Assembly (NCBI RefSeq): GCF_014466955.1
Contig: NZ_AP023396.1
Location: forward strand, 1,860,001 to 1,924,000
Source: Nocardia wallacei
Lineage (GTDB): Bacteria > Actinomycetota > Actinomycetes > Mycobacteriales > Mycobacteriaceae
Direction: 5' to 3'
Length of the DNA stretch: 64,000 bases
Shown: piece after piece, positions 17,114 through 24,204 of the stretch
How the letters are laid out: the number at the start of each line of letters is the position of its first letter
Numbering within the stretch: the first letter of the stretch is position 1
Program-made: the position numbers and the translations under genes
The notes under the pieces: generated by a model
What the model saw: the letters and a program-made list of their open reading frames with translations, nothing else
Told to the model about the DNA's origin: nothing
The model's database searches: none

Positions 17114-17431
17114 TTATTCCTCGATTTCTGAGTCGTTGATGCCGCACACCGAGCAGACGTGCGAACGGTCCTTACCGGCCAGCAGCCGACGCCGGGGCTC
17201 AGGGAAGCGGTGCCCGCGAGCGGCGCATTCGGCCAGCGCCACGCAGCCGTCGCACAGCACCTTGTCCCCGTCGTAGACCCAGCCGACCCCGGCGCCACGG
17301 CGCGTGATGTAGGCGATCGCTTCGTTGACCGAGGCGAAACACAGCTGGGCGTAGGCGGTTTCGCTGTAGCGGTCCCCGCAGCCGTCGCACAGGACGACCA
17401 CGTGCGCTTGCGTGACGAACCCGCCGATCAT
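17114..17431 (-). CDS. Small zinc-ribbon-like protein
   Basis: A 105-residue protein with three CxxC pairs: LCDGCGDRYSE near residue 15, LCDGCVALAEC near residue 60 and HVCSVCGIND near residue 92. The spacing is consistent with one or two structural zinc sites. The middle holds ASVNEAIAYITRRGAGVGWV. Similar small cysteine proteins accompany TraB in AICEs, but a defined function is not known to me. The ATG overlaps the stop of the TraB-like gene (ATGA). It might bind nucleic acid or a partner of the transfer machinery. Confidence 0.65.
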   Translation of the reverse strand: MIGGFVTQAHVVVLCDGCGDRYSETAYAQLCFASVNEAIAYITRRGAGVGWVYDGDKVLCDGCVALAECAARGHRFPEPRRRLLAGKDRSHVCSVCGINDSEIEE

Positions 17432-18726
17432 GCCGCCTCCCCCAGGTCATCAGGATCGAACCCCGTGTAGTCCTCGGTCGGACCAGCGATCTCCGGTGCC
17501 GGGGAGTAGGTGTCCACGATGTCGTCGGCCTGATCGTCGCTGATCCAGAACGCGCGCACCCGCACGAACTCCGTCGTGCCGTCCTCACCCACATAGCCGA
17601 CACCCGGTGTGTGCTCGGAGATCTCGTCGCAGCGGGCACCGCGAGCGCGGGAGCCTTGGCCGTGCACCATGGTGGTCTGGGTCGGTTCGTCCAGCCGCAG
17701 GCCGATGCGGACCGGGAACAACTGCCGGTTGGGCATGGTCTCCTTGGACGGGTCCTGCAACGCAGCGACCACCGAGATGCCCGCGGCACGGCCCTTGGAC
17801 AGCAGTTGCCCCGTCAGTTGCCGGAACTTCTCCTGGTCGGCGCGTTCCGCGTACGACGACAGCGACGCGGCTTCGTCGATGATGATCAGGATCAGCGGCT
17901 CATCCACCGTTGGGACGAGCTTGCGGATTCCGTTGCGGCGCATCCGCACCAGCCGCTCATCCATGTCCGTGACGGTTTCCTTCAGCACGGCGAGGATGGT
18001 TTTCTCGGTGGTGGCGAACCGGGTGAACAACTTGTCCTCACCGCGCCCGAACTCCGCACCGCCCTTCGGATCGGCCATGCGGACATCCACCAGCTTCGCC
18101 CGGATCGCCGGACCCAGACCGGCCAGGATCGACCACAGCACCGAGCCCTTGCCCGATCCGGTGGCACCGGCCAGGAGGATGTGGGCGTAGAGGATGCGCA
18201 GCAGCCAGAGTTCGCCGTCTTCGCGGAACCCGACCGGGACCGCCTCCAAGTCCACGTCATTGGGGACAGCGGTCGACCGCGTTGTCGACGCCGCGAGAGT
18301 GTCATGCACCCGCACTTGAAGACGGACCCAGCCCGGAGCAGGTGACGAGGCAGTCACCCGCGGCACCCCCAGATACGCGGCCAACGCATCCAGAGTCTTG
18401 TCCTGCGTCCAATCCGAGAGAGACTGGCCGCCCAGCATCAGCAAATCGACGGTCAGGCCGTGGCGGTCGTAGTCCCACCACTGCACGGTCGGGAAACCCT
18501 TCTCCACCGAACCGAGACCGAGGTCGGCGAACATCCGCCACGTGTAACCAGTCACGGCGATATGCAGCACCGCCGTCCGCAACACTTCCGGAGCCTCCGC
18601 CACGATCTCGGCGATCGGCCGCGGCGTGCTGTCCGCGGGCAGTCGACGCCACACACACATCCGGGTGAACAACCCCGCCGCACCGGCCGCAGCCACGGCA
18701 TAGGGCACCACGTCAACGACGGTCAT
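17428..18726 (-). CDS. traB: FtsK/SpoIIIE-type conjugal DNA translocase (TraB-like)
   Basis: A 432-residue RecA-fold ATPase that would pump double-stranded element DNA between mycelial cells, as TraB/TraSA does in streptomycetes. One N-terminal hydrophobic helix (AVAAAGAAGLF) is followed by a region of about 150 residues. Walker A is LLAGATGSGKGS near residue 186, Walker B LILIIIDEAASL near residue 280, and the sensor region GISVVAALQDPSKET follows. ILLAGATGSGKG, DPKGG and GRAAGISVV match FtsK-type motors. A gamma-like winged-helix domain is not obvious at the short C-terminus (residues after 395), so recognition of its DNA site may lie elsewhere. Confidence 0.88.
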   Translation of the reverse strand: MTVVDVVPYAVAAAGAAGLFTRMCVWRRLPADSTPRPIAEIVAEAPEVLRTAVLHIAVTGYTWRMFADLGLGSVEKGFPTVQWWDYDRHGLTVDLLMLGGQSLSDWTQDKTLDALAAYLGVPRVTASSPAPGWVRLQVRVHDTLAASTTRSTAVPNDVDLEAVPVGFREDGELWLLRILYAHILLAGATGSGKGSVLWSILAGLGPAIRAKLVDVRMADPKGGAEFGRGEDKLFTRFATTEKTILAVLKETVTDMDERLVRMRRNGIRKLVPTVDEPLILIIIDEAASLSSYAERADQEKFRQLTGQLLSKGRAAGISVVAALQDPSKETMPNRQLFPVRIGLRLDEPTQTTMVHGQGSRARGARCDEISEHTPGVGYVGEDGTTEFVRVRAFWISDDQADDIVDTYSPAPEIAGPTEDYTGFDPDDLGEAA

Positions 18727-19007
18727 CGCATGACCCCCTCGAACGAGCCGTCACCGAGTTCGCAGAACAGCTGACAGCCATCCGCAGCCACGGGCGGCGC
18801 AGGCGGTTCCGTGCAGAGCATCAAGCAATCCGGAACTCGTTGCGGCACAGTCGTTTCCACCGGAGCCGACACCGCGGCCGGACGCACCGGAGCCTTCTCG
18901 GTGTCGTGGTCCGGGCCGAACATCAGCCACCCGCCGACACCCAGACCGGCGACGGTCATCGCCCCAGCAGTGATCAGGACACTTTTCGTGTCATCGGACA
19001 ATTTCAT
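18723..19007 (-). CDS. Single-span membrane-anchored small protein
   Basis: A 94-residue protein. ATG at 19007 is used because a GGGGG run sits about 9 nt upstream; a TTG at 19016 overlapping the previous stop is the alternative. One hydrophobic helix (VLITAGAMTVAGLGVGGWL, near residues 10-28) is followed by a proline- and cysteine-containing tail (DCLMLCTEPPAPP, DGCQLFC), probably outside the membrane, with four Cys that could form disulfides. Its stop overlaps traB. It may be a minor part of the mating apparatus. No family is recognised. Confidence 0.6.
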   Translation of the reverse strand: MKLSDDTKSVLITAGAMTVAGLGVGGWLMFGPDHDTEKAPVRPAAVSAPVETTVPQRVPDCLMLCTEPPAPPVAADGCQLFCELGDGSFEGVMR

Positions 19008-19012
19008 GACGA

Positions 19013-19651
19013 TCAACCCCCAACGGGCAAAGCGATCGGCAACATCGGCTGTTCCGGTCGCGCAGAACGAACAGGACGAGCAGCACTCACCCGCGGCGCA
19101 GCAGCCTGGGGAGCAGGCACCGGACGAGCAACAGGCTCAGCCACCGGCGCAGAAGCAGGAGACTCAGGGGCCACGGCAGGCTCCGGAGCCGGGACAGCAG
19201 CCGCTACAGGCTCGGCAGCCGTAACGGGTGCCGGGGCCGAATGCTGTTGTGCCGCACGGAACAACACCGCGAGACCGTGGGTGTCAACCAGCAGCGAAAT
19301 CGGGGCGATAGCAGCCACCACCGCGCACAACCACGCAGGAAGCGCCCGACCGGCCTGCACGGCGTGAATACTGTTGCCCGCCACCGACACCAGCGCACCC
19401 ACCACCAGCACCCGAGTGAAGAACCTCCGCTCCGGAGACTTCGCCAGCACCAGCGCACCAGCCGTGGCCTGCACAATCGTGCCGTCGATGATCAACGGGA
19501 ACAGCCACGCTGTCCCCTCCGGGATATGCGCCAGCTCCGCGAGATCACGCAAGGTGGTGAACGACAGGACGAACGCGGCAGCGCCGACGCCCACGATCAC
19601 CAGGACCGCGAACACCCGCGCCGCCAGCATTCCCCGCTCAGGCGTGAACAT
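19013..19651 (-). CDS. DUF2637-type membrane protein of AICEs
   Basis: A 212-residue protein starting at ATG 19651, which overlaps the previous stop by one base. Four hydrophobic helices lie in the first 140 residues: VFAVLVIVGVGAAAFVLSF, WLFPLIIDGTIVQATAGAL, VLVVGALVSVAGNSIHAV and WLCAVVAAIAPISLLV. The signature WLFPLIIDG...A and the order of helices match the DUF2637 (SpdB-like) proteins carried by actinomycete conjugative elements and linked to plasmid spread. The last 90 residues are a low-complexity Ala-Pro-Val-Glu linker, probably cytoplasmic. Confidence 0.8.
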   Translation of the reverse strand: MFTPERGMLAARVFAVLVIVGVGAAAFVLSFTTLRDLAELAHIPEGTAWLFPLIIDGTIVQATAGALVLAKSPERRFFTRVLVVGALVSVAGNSIHAVQAGRALPAWLCAVVAAIAPISLLVDTHGLAVLFRAAQQHSAPAPVTAAEPVAAAVPAPEPAVAPESPASAPVAEPVARPVPAPQAAAPRVSAARPVRSARPEQPMLPIALPVGG

Positions 19652-19950
19652 CACGCAGCCTTCCCCGCCCCGTCGACCGCAGCCGAAACCGCCTGGTCCA
19701 CAGCGCAATCCGCAGCCAGACGCACCGTAGCGTCATGCAGCATCAGGATTTGCGGCAGCGCCTCCGCGATCGTCCGGGCATCCTCCACCGTGACAGTCAG
19801 CGTCGCTTTCGACTCCGGAACACCAACGAGGCGAATCCGCACGAAGGCAGAAAACATCTCCCCGTCCACGTTCCGGCGAGCCGGTACATACTCCGCCTCC
19901 ACACCATCGAAACCGGTGATCATCGTTGCGATGAACGACATGGCGATCAC
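19651..19950 (-). CDS. Small hypothetical protein, 99 residues
   Basis: Read from GTG at 19950, which overlaps the Pra stop (GTGA) and has AAGG about 6 nt upstream; ATG at 19941 is an alternative. The protein has a beta-strand segment (FSAFVRIRLVGVPESKATL) and a helical segment (EDARTIAEALPQILML). No membrane segment or known motif is seen. It is an operon member between pra and the DUF2637 gene. Its function is unknown. Confidence 0.55.
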   Translation of the reverse strand: MIAMSFIATMITGFDGVEAEYVPARRNVDGEMFSAFVRIRLVGVPESKATLTVTVEDARTIAEALPQILMLHDATVRLAADCAVDQAVSAAVDGAGKAA

Positions 19951-20405
19951 GCGGCCTTGTCGTCACGCGGACGCGACGCGCCGACGTTGTTCGGCGGCTG
20001 CTTCGCCCCCGAGTTGTCGCCCTTGATGCCCGTCGCGCGCACGGTCCAGGCGATCGACTTGTACTCGCCCTGACCAGCCATCTTCGGCTTCACGTGCAAG
20101 CCCTCCAGCTCGATCGGGCGCACGTTCTTCGAGATCTCCGGAGCCGACGGAACCGGCTGCTGATCCGCCACGAACACGACCTCGAAACTGGCCTGCTTCG
20201 CGTTGGCTGCCGACGGGTCGGTGACCGTGCCCTTCCACAGCCGCTTACCCGTGCCGTTGCCGTCGTTGTCCAGATCCACCCGCTGCCGCTTCGGCGCGTT
20301 GCGGTCCGTACTGAACTCCGTCACCGGCTGGATCTCACCCAGCAGAAACAGCCCCATCGGGAACGCATCGAACGCGGGAGTGAACCAACCATCCTTGAGC
20401 GACAT
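19947..20405 (-). CDS. pra: Pra-like activator of replication, integration and excision
   Basis: A 152-residue protein matching the Pra family of pSAM2-type elements, which switches on rep, xis and int. Recognisable stretches are FPMGLFLLGEIQPVTEF near residue 15, RLWKGTVTDPSA near 55, ASFEVVFVADQQPVPSA near 72 and IELEGLHVKPKM with SIAWTVRATGIKG near 98-128. GGAG lies 8 nt before the ATG. It heads the long leftward operon. Its promoter region contains the repeated GTAGCA sites shared with the divergent GntR gene, so it is the likely main target of repression. Confidence 0.8.
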   Translation of the reverse strand: MSLKDGWFTPAFDAFPMGLFLLGEIQPVTEFSTDRNAPKRQRVDLDNDGNGTGKRLWKGTVTDPSAANAKQASFEVVFVADQQPVPSAPEISKNVRPIELEGLHVKPKMAGQGEYKSIAWTVRATGIKGDNSGAKQPPNNVGASRPRDDKAA

Positions 20406-20458
20406 CTAGTCATCTCCTCGAATTTGGGGAAGTCAGGCGATTTCCTGATAGCCGTACG

Positions 20459-20583
20459 GTAGCAGTTGCTTTCGTCGAGTAGCAACTACTTTCGTAACCC
20501 TGTAACCCAACCGTGACATTAGGAAGGAATCCCCTGGTAGAAGCGTCACGACTGACTGCTACTGTCGAAGACGCAACTGCTAC
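20459..20583. promoter_or_regulatory. Repeated operator-like sites between pra and the GntR gene
   Basis: The divergent intergenic region has two direct 17-nt copies exactly 20 nt apart, GTAGCAGTTGCTTTCGT at 20459-20475 and GTAGCAACTACTTTCGT at 20479-20495 (14 of 17 identical). Two reverse-oriented half sites follow: TGCTAC at 20557-20562 and GCAACTGCTAC at 20573-20583. The last is the exact inverse of GTAGCAGTTGC. The 20-nt spacing places the first pair on the same DNA face. They are good candidates for binding by the adjacent GntR-family regulator, repressing both pra and itself. Confidence 0.6.
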
Positions 20584-20601
20584 CGATCAAGGAGATGGCC
20601 A

Positions 20602-21462
20602 GTGCCGGAGACAAGCCGTCAACGCCCATTACCAGCGCATTTGCGTATCGCGCAGGCAATTCGGAACGACATCGAATCTGGCCGTCTACGTGATGGGCAA
20701 CGGCTTCCTTCCACGCGCGCGCTTGCTGATGAGTGGCAGGCCAGCCAACTCACGATTACCAAGGCGATGGAGCAACTTGCCGCAGACGGCTACGTCGCAA
20801 GCCGCGATCGCTCGGGCCGAATCGTCACCACCCCAACAGCCGTCAGCCTTTCACTGACTCACCCTGTTCGACCGGTGCGGCCCCGTGCTGTCTACGTGGG
20901 CGGTTATCCGGGGAGCGGCAAGAGCGAGTTCGCGAGAACCCTTGCGCGAGAGACAGGTTGGGCAATCCTCGACAAGGACACCATCGCGCGACCGATCATC
21001 GAGCCCGCGCTTGAGGATCTCGGATCAACGATCGATGACCGCGAGTCCGACATCTACCTCAGTCGCATTCGCCCACGCGAATACGAGGCGCTGGCGGCTG
21101 TTGTTCAAGACAATCTTGAAGTCGGTAACTCCGCGATTGCTTCCGCCCCGTACCTCCGTGAATTCATCGACCAATCCTGGCTCGAACGCATCATCGCGCG
21201 AGCCGAAACCGAAAGCGCAGACGCTACTTTCGTGTGGGTCCGATGCTCCCTGGAATCCATGCTGATGTACCTACGCCGCCGAGGAGCGGCCCGAGACGCA
21301 TGGAAGCTGGCGAACTGGGAGACGTATAGCGCAAGTCTGAACCTCGACCTACGGCCCCTCGTTCCGCACGTCGTCATCGACAACGACCCCGATAGCCCAC
21401 CCCTGCGAAAACAAGCGCAAGCACTTATCGAGAGCTTCCGACGCGAGACCACCGAACGATGA
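20602..21462 (+). CDS. GntR-family regulator fused to P-loop kinase domain (KorSA-like position)
   Basis: A 286-residue fusion. GTG at 20602 has AAGGAG 7 nt upstream. Residues about 10-75 are a GntR winged HTH (IAQAIRNDIESGRLRDGQR, LPSTRALADEW, TITKAMEQLAADGYV). Residues about 95-275 are a kinase-like domain instead of the usual effector domain, with Walker A GGYPGSGKSEFA, ILDKDTIARP, DRESDIYLSRI, ASAPYL and RRGAARDAWKLANW. The same motif order is found in the kinase at 7098-7712. In pSAM2 the GntR protein KorSA represses pra; the site arrangement here suggests the same. The ATPase half might sense a nucleotide or phosphorylate a small molecule. The stop overlaps the next ATG. Confidence 0.82.
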   Translation: MPETSRQRPLPAHLRIAQAIRNDIESGRLRDGQRLPSTRALADEWQASQLTITKAMEQLAADGYVASRDRSGRIVTTPTAVSLSLTHPVRPVRPRAVYVGGYPGSGKSEFARTLARETGWAILDKDTIARPIIEPALEDLGSTIDDRESDIYLSRIRPREYEALAAVVQDNLEVGNSAIASAPYLREFIDQSWLERIIARAETESADATFVWVRCSLESMLMYLRRRGAARDAWKLANWETYSASLNLDLRPLVPHVVIDNDPDSPPLRKQAQALIESFRRETTER

Positions 21463-21989
21463 CCGCTGGTGTGTTGCTCTACGGAGCCCCCGCCAGCGGC
21501 AAAGACACGGTTACGACCGCCCTGTCTCGGATTGATCAGCGCTTTCAGCTGTTCCAACGCCTCAAAGACGGCCCCGGACGAACCAACGGCTACCGAATGG
21601 TCAGTTCCGACGAGTTCGACAAGCTCCTTGACGCAGGAGCCCTCATCTGGTCCAACGCCCGCTACGGTGCGCGATACGCGATCGACAAGCCAGGGCTTCT
21701 ACAGCTATTGGACGCTGGGTGCATTCCGGTCGTTCATGCAGGACAGCCCGGGGTTATTACTGCCGTCACGAATGCCACGCCCAACGTTCGGTGGGTCACA
21801 GTCGAGCTGCGCACGGATCGAGCGACAGCCCGAGCCCGAATCGAAGGCCGCGCGACCGGTGATCTCAACGCGCGCCTTCAAGCTTGGGACGAGACCGTCG
21901 CCCTTGCAACAGCGGAACTCACGATCGACACTGCCAGCACGCCGCCCGACGTAGCAGCTGCGGCGATTCGCGATCTGGCCTGCCAGTAA
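21459..21989 (+). CDS. Guanylate-kinase-like P-loop protein
   Basis: A 176-residue protein translationally coupled (ATGA) to the GntR-kinase fusion. Walker A is LLYGAPASGKDTV near residues 6-18. The central SSDEFDKLLDAGALIWSNARYGARYAID resembles the nucleotide-monophosphate-binding lid of guanylate kinases, where the acceptor base is held near a GELL/W and YG segment. A later RTDRATARARIEG supplies arginines. It is shorter and more divergent than housekeeping Gmk, so the acceptor may not be GMP. The pairing with a regulator that itself carries a kinase domain suggests a linked nucleotide-dependent switch in the element. Confidence 0.68.
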   Translation: MTAGVLLYGAPASGKDTVTTALSRIDQRFQLFQRLKDGPGRTNGYRMVSSDEFDKLLDAGALIWSNARYGARYAIDKPGLLQLLDAGCIPVVHAGQPGVITAVTNATPNVRWVTVELRTDRATARARIEGRATGDLNARLQAWDETVALATAELTIDTASTPPDVAAAAIRDLACQ

Positions 21990-22142
21990 GCGACAGGTCG
22001 CGAGCAGCCCCGACGCTGAGCTAACGGGGTTTCCGATCCAATCAGACCTATCGTGTCCGCTGTCAGTCAACTATCATGTAGCCGTCACGAGAGTGATGCT
22101 GGCGGTGGGACGCCGGTCGCACCCGACGCCCCACCTGATGGG

Positions 22143-22259
22143 TCACCTAGCCCGCAACCAGCGGACCAGCACGAGCGCCCCGGCGATCACGGCAGCAGCC
22201 ACCCAGCAGATGCCGTAATCGACCGGGGCCTTGCTCTTTGCCCGGCGATGTTTCGCCAT
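22143..22259 (-). CDS. 38-residue basic membrane miniprotein
   Basis: A very short gene with a strong AAGGAGGT-like ribosome site just upstream of ATG 22259. The product starts with a basic cluster (MAKHRRAKSKAP), then has one hydrophobic helix (GICWVAAAVIAGALVLV) and ends WLRAR. Basic-in, single-span topology suggests an inner-membrane miniprotein. No homologue is known to me. It is leftward and separate from the main operon. Confidence 0.6.
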   Translation of the reverse strand: MAKHRRAKSKAPVDYGICWVAAAVIAGALVLVRWLRAR

Positions 22260-22740
22260 ACCCACCACCTCCTTCCTGGGCGCGGTGTGTGGACCAAGTC
22301 CACCGCCCCTCGAACGGAGGTGTCATCACCCTACGCCAGCACGCCGACCGGAACCGTTGAAACACAACCGATCCCGGACCTACCGGGCTACCCGCCTCAT
22401 CCGGATCGACGTTCGTCGGCTACGCCCGTTCCCGGCTTCACGACGAAGCGCAGCAACCCGTGCCATGTCGTTGCCGAATTTCGCTATACAGACTCAAGGG
22501 CGGCGCTGGCGCGCCGCCAAAGCGGCGCCGCCACGCGGCGCCGCGCAGCCGCCCACCTCCGCAAGCTACGGCCAGCGGGCGCGTCGGGCGCGTCGGCGCC
22601 GCTTTCGCGACGGGGTAGAACGCCGACCATCCCTGTCTGACCACCTTCCCCAACGCCGAGGCAGTGCTGGGCACGTCGTCAGCCGTACCCGACCTACCTC
22701 CCGCCGTCGATCCCGAAACGGCCGGCATCCCAGCCCGGTC
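22260..22740. other. Non-coding stretch with strong GC-rich hairpins
   Basis: No credible gene is seen here. A 7-bp stem with a 6-nt loop lies at 22499-22518 (GGCGGCG and CGCCGCC arms). It is followed by two copies of the self-complementary GCGGCGCCGC at 22522-22531 and 22535-22544. Such dense structure could serve as a replication origin, a transfer site recognised by TraB or RepSA, or a terminator. Which one cannot be decided from sequence. Confidence 0.4.
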
Positions 22741-22862
22741 GACCGGCTGTGGTCACCGCACACCACGTCGTCCTCATCGCCGCGGATGTCGCCTCCGGGT
22801 GTCGGTGGCGGGGCTGGGGCAGAACCGGTTTCGTGCCCATCACCTCCGGTAGCAGCGGTCAC
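22741..22862 (-). pseudogene. Decayed mirror copy of the 55-residue zinc-binding gene
   Basis: Read on the minus strand from GTG at 22862, this stretch is clearly related at the DNA level to the intact gene at 23034-23201. It keeps a GDEDDVVC block and the CGCCACCGACACCC core. Compensating frame shifts and substitutions have removed most cysteines of the first CxxxxC group and the WDARKAAE tail. The surrounding upstream DNA is also mirrored. It is best read as a degenerate second copy produced by inverted duplication. Confidence 0.55.
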
Positions 22863-23033
22863 CAGGGTTCCTTCCCTGGGGTGATCGATCTGCCGAAGGC
22901 ATACCACCCTGCCGGGGTGCTCCAAAGGGCGCTTCGCGTCACTACGTGATGGGCATTCGCCCACCCTTTTCCGCACCCCGGCAGGGTGGTACGGGCGATG
23001 CCCAGATCGAACACCCCAGGGAAGGAACCCACC
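22863..23033. repeat. Long inverted repeat flanking a central palindrome
   Basis: Arms of about 55 nt match as inverted copies. GGTTCCTTCCCTGGGGTG at 22866-22883 and TACCACCCTGCCGGGGTG near 22902-22919 pair with their reverse complements at about 22975-23028. The homology continues outward on both sides into the intact gene (right) and its decayed copy (left), giving arms of about 170 nt around a centre near 22945. The centre holds TCACTACGTGA and a GGGCG...CGCCC pair. The mirrored leaders may carry matching promoters or ribosome sites, and the whole could fold into a large cruciform. Confidence 0.7.
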
Positions 23034-23201
23034 ATGACCGCCACCACCTCGCTCATCGCGTGCACCACCCCCGGCTGCCCCAACCCCGCCACCGACACCC
23101 TCCCCATCTACATTCCCGGCGACGAGGACGACGTGGTGTGCCGCGAATGCCTCGACGCCTACTGGGACGCCCGCAAGGCCGCGGAGATCAACCAGTACTG
23201 A
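23034..23201 (+). CDS. Small zinc-finger-like protein, 55 residues
   Basis: ATG at 23034 follows a GGGAAGGAA ribosome site. The protein has CTTPGCPNPATD near residues 10-21 and VVCRECLDAYWDARK near 33-47, a CxxxxC...CxxC arrangement that could hold one zinc ion, joined by a PGDEDD acidic turn. Similar short cysteine proteins occur on actinobacterial plasmids. The gene is followed within about 5 nt by a strong intrinsic terminator, so it is a single-gene unit with its own promoter in the inverted-repeat leader. Confidence 0.65.
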   Translation: MTATTSLIACTTPGCPNPATDTLPIYIPGDEDDVVCRECLDAYWDARKAAEINQY

Positions 23202-23205
23202 CCTG

Positions 23206-23226
23206 GAGGGGGCTTCGGCCCCCTTT
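23206..23226 (+). terminator. Intrinsic terminator after the zinc-finger gene
   Basis: GGGGGC at 23208-23213 pairs with GCCCCC at 23218-23223 across a TTCG tetraloop and is followed by TTT. The stem directly follows the stop codon of the small zinc-binding gene. Confidence 0.75.
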
Positions 23227-23393
23227 CCCTCCGGTCCGCCAGCAACGCCGCTGGTAGCGAGCCGCCAACGACTGTCGGCCCCAGGACCGGAGCTCCCGGA
23301 CAGCCCGCTACCCGGTACGGCCCACTTCCTTCCCAGCCGCACCGGGTAGCGAGGCACCCGCAATCCAGGAAGCTTTACACGGAGTCGAGAACC

Positions 23394-23483
23394 CCGTTCG
23401 GGCACTTTAAATGCTCCGTTCGGACACTTTTGTGGTCCATTTGGACCACCAGTGCACTACACTGCAATCCAGTCCACTGGACT
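23394..23483. promoter_or_regulatory. Direct repeat and two TGGAC-type palindromes
   Basis: CCGTTCGGGCACTTT at 23394-23408 is repeated as CCGTTCGGACACTTT at 23416-23430. Immediately after, GTGGTCCATTTGGACCAC at 23432-23449 is a perfect 8-bp-arm palindrome. AGTCCACTGGACT at 23471-23483 is a second palindrome with the same TCCA/TGGA core. No gene reads through this segment. The layout of iteron-like repeats plus two operator-like palindromes suits a protein-binding cis site such as an origin, partition or transfer locus. Confidence 0.5.
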
Positions 23484-23571
23484 CTACATCTGTCCATCAG
23501 CCAATCAACTGGGTCGATGAGACAGGAAGGAGTCGGCCGACGGGCATGTCGAACCGACTCCATCCGCCGGG

Positions 23572-23688
23572 CTAGTGCGTCATCACGATCCAAAGAAGGA
23601 TCATGATCAACCACTGACCCGGTATGTGCAGGTGGATGCGGGTCGTTATCTCAAAGTCTGCGGCCCGCAACCACTTCCAGCGCTTCAT
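23572..23688 (-). CDS. 38-residue membrane miniprotein (tentative)
   Basis: ATG at 23688 has AGGAGA about 9 nt upstream. The product has a basic N-terminus (MKRWKWLRAADFE) and a C-terminal hydrophobic helix (WLIMILLWIVM). It has the same length as the miniprotein at 22143-22259 and also has a single span, but the sequences are not clearly related. A longer open frame extends upstream, but its composition is unlike the neighbouring genes. The call rests only on the ribosome site and hydrophobic pattern. Confidence 0.4.
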   Translation of the reverse strand: MKRWKWLRAADFEITTRIHLHIPGQWLIMILLWIVMTH

Positions 23689-24156
23689 TCGCACTGGTCT
23701 CCTATCTCTCCCCGGAGCGACGACGGACGGTCCGCCGTTCAAATGCCCGAAGACGAGTTCCCGATCCGCGAGGCATCGCCACGAGATCGGTACGGGGACA
23801 AAGATTAGCCGATCATCTCTCCTCGGGATTAGCGATCGGAACCCCAATAACCCACGAGTGGCCGACTTTCCATCCTGGGCACCCCCGACACGGAACCATC
23901 CACGATGGAACCCCACCTTCCTCATGGCCCGATGGTCTCGCTCCGGACGAACGAGTCAAGGACCACCTACGGTGTCCGCTACGCGGTGGCTTCGCCATCC
24001 TTGACACGCCCGCCCTCCACCGAGAGATGGCCAGTATGAGGAAGATGGGGGAGAAGCAGTCAGGGGCAGATAAACGGCCTATCGGTGTGGGGGCATGACG
24101 ACACCTCCGACGACAACGACGACGACAGTCGAGCATCGGAGGCACCTCGGCATCAT
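23689..24156. other. Gene-poor stretch near the right end of the element
   Basis: No convincing gene, RNA or repeat array is seen. GC content is lower than in the operon and short open frames overlap on both strands without ribosome sites. Between 23960 and 24010 a short run of GGTGG- and CCACC-type segments could form weak hairpins. Confidence 0.35.
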
Positions 24157-24204
24157 GGAATTAGATGTGTCATACTCCCTAGTCAGGCAGTTTGCCCGCT
24201 CCTG

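Noticed and set aside
22566..23405. A 279-residue minus-strand gene across the inverted repeat
   Set aside because: It reads through the palindrome and the reverse strand of the intact 55-residue gene; its conserved block is explained by the mirrored copy.
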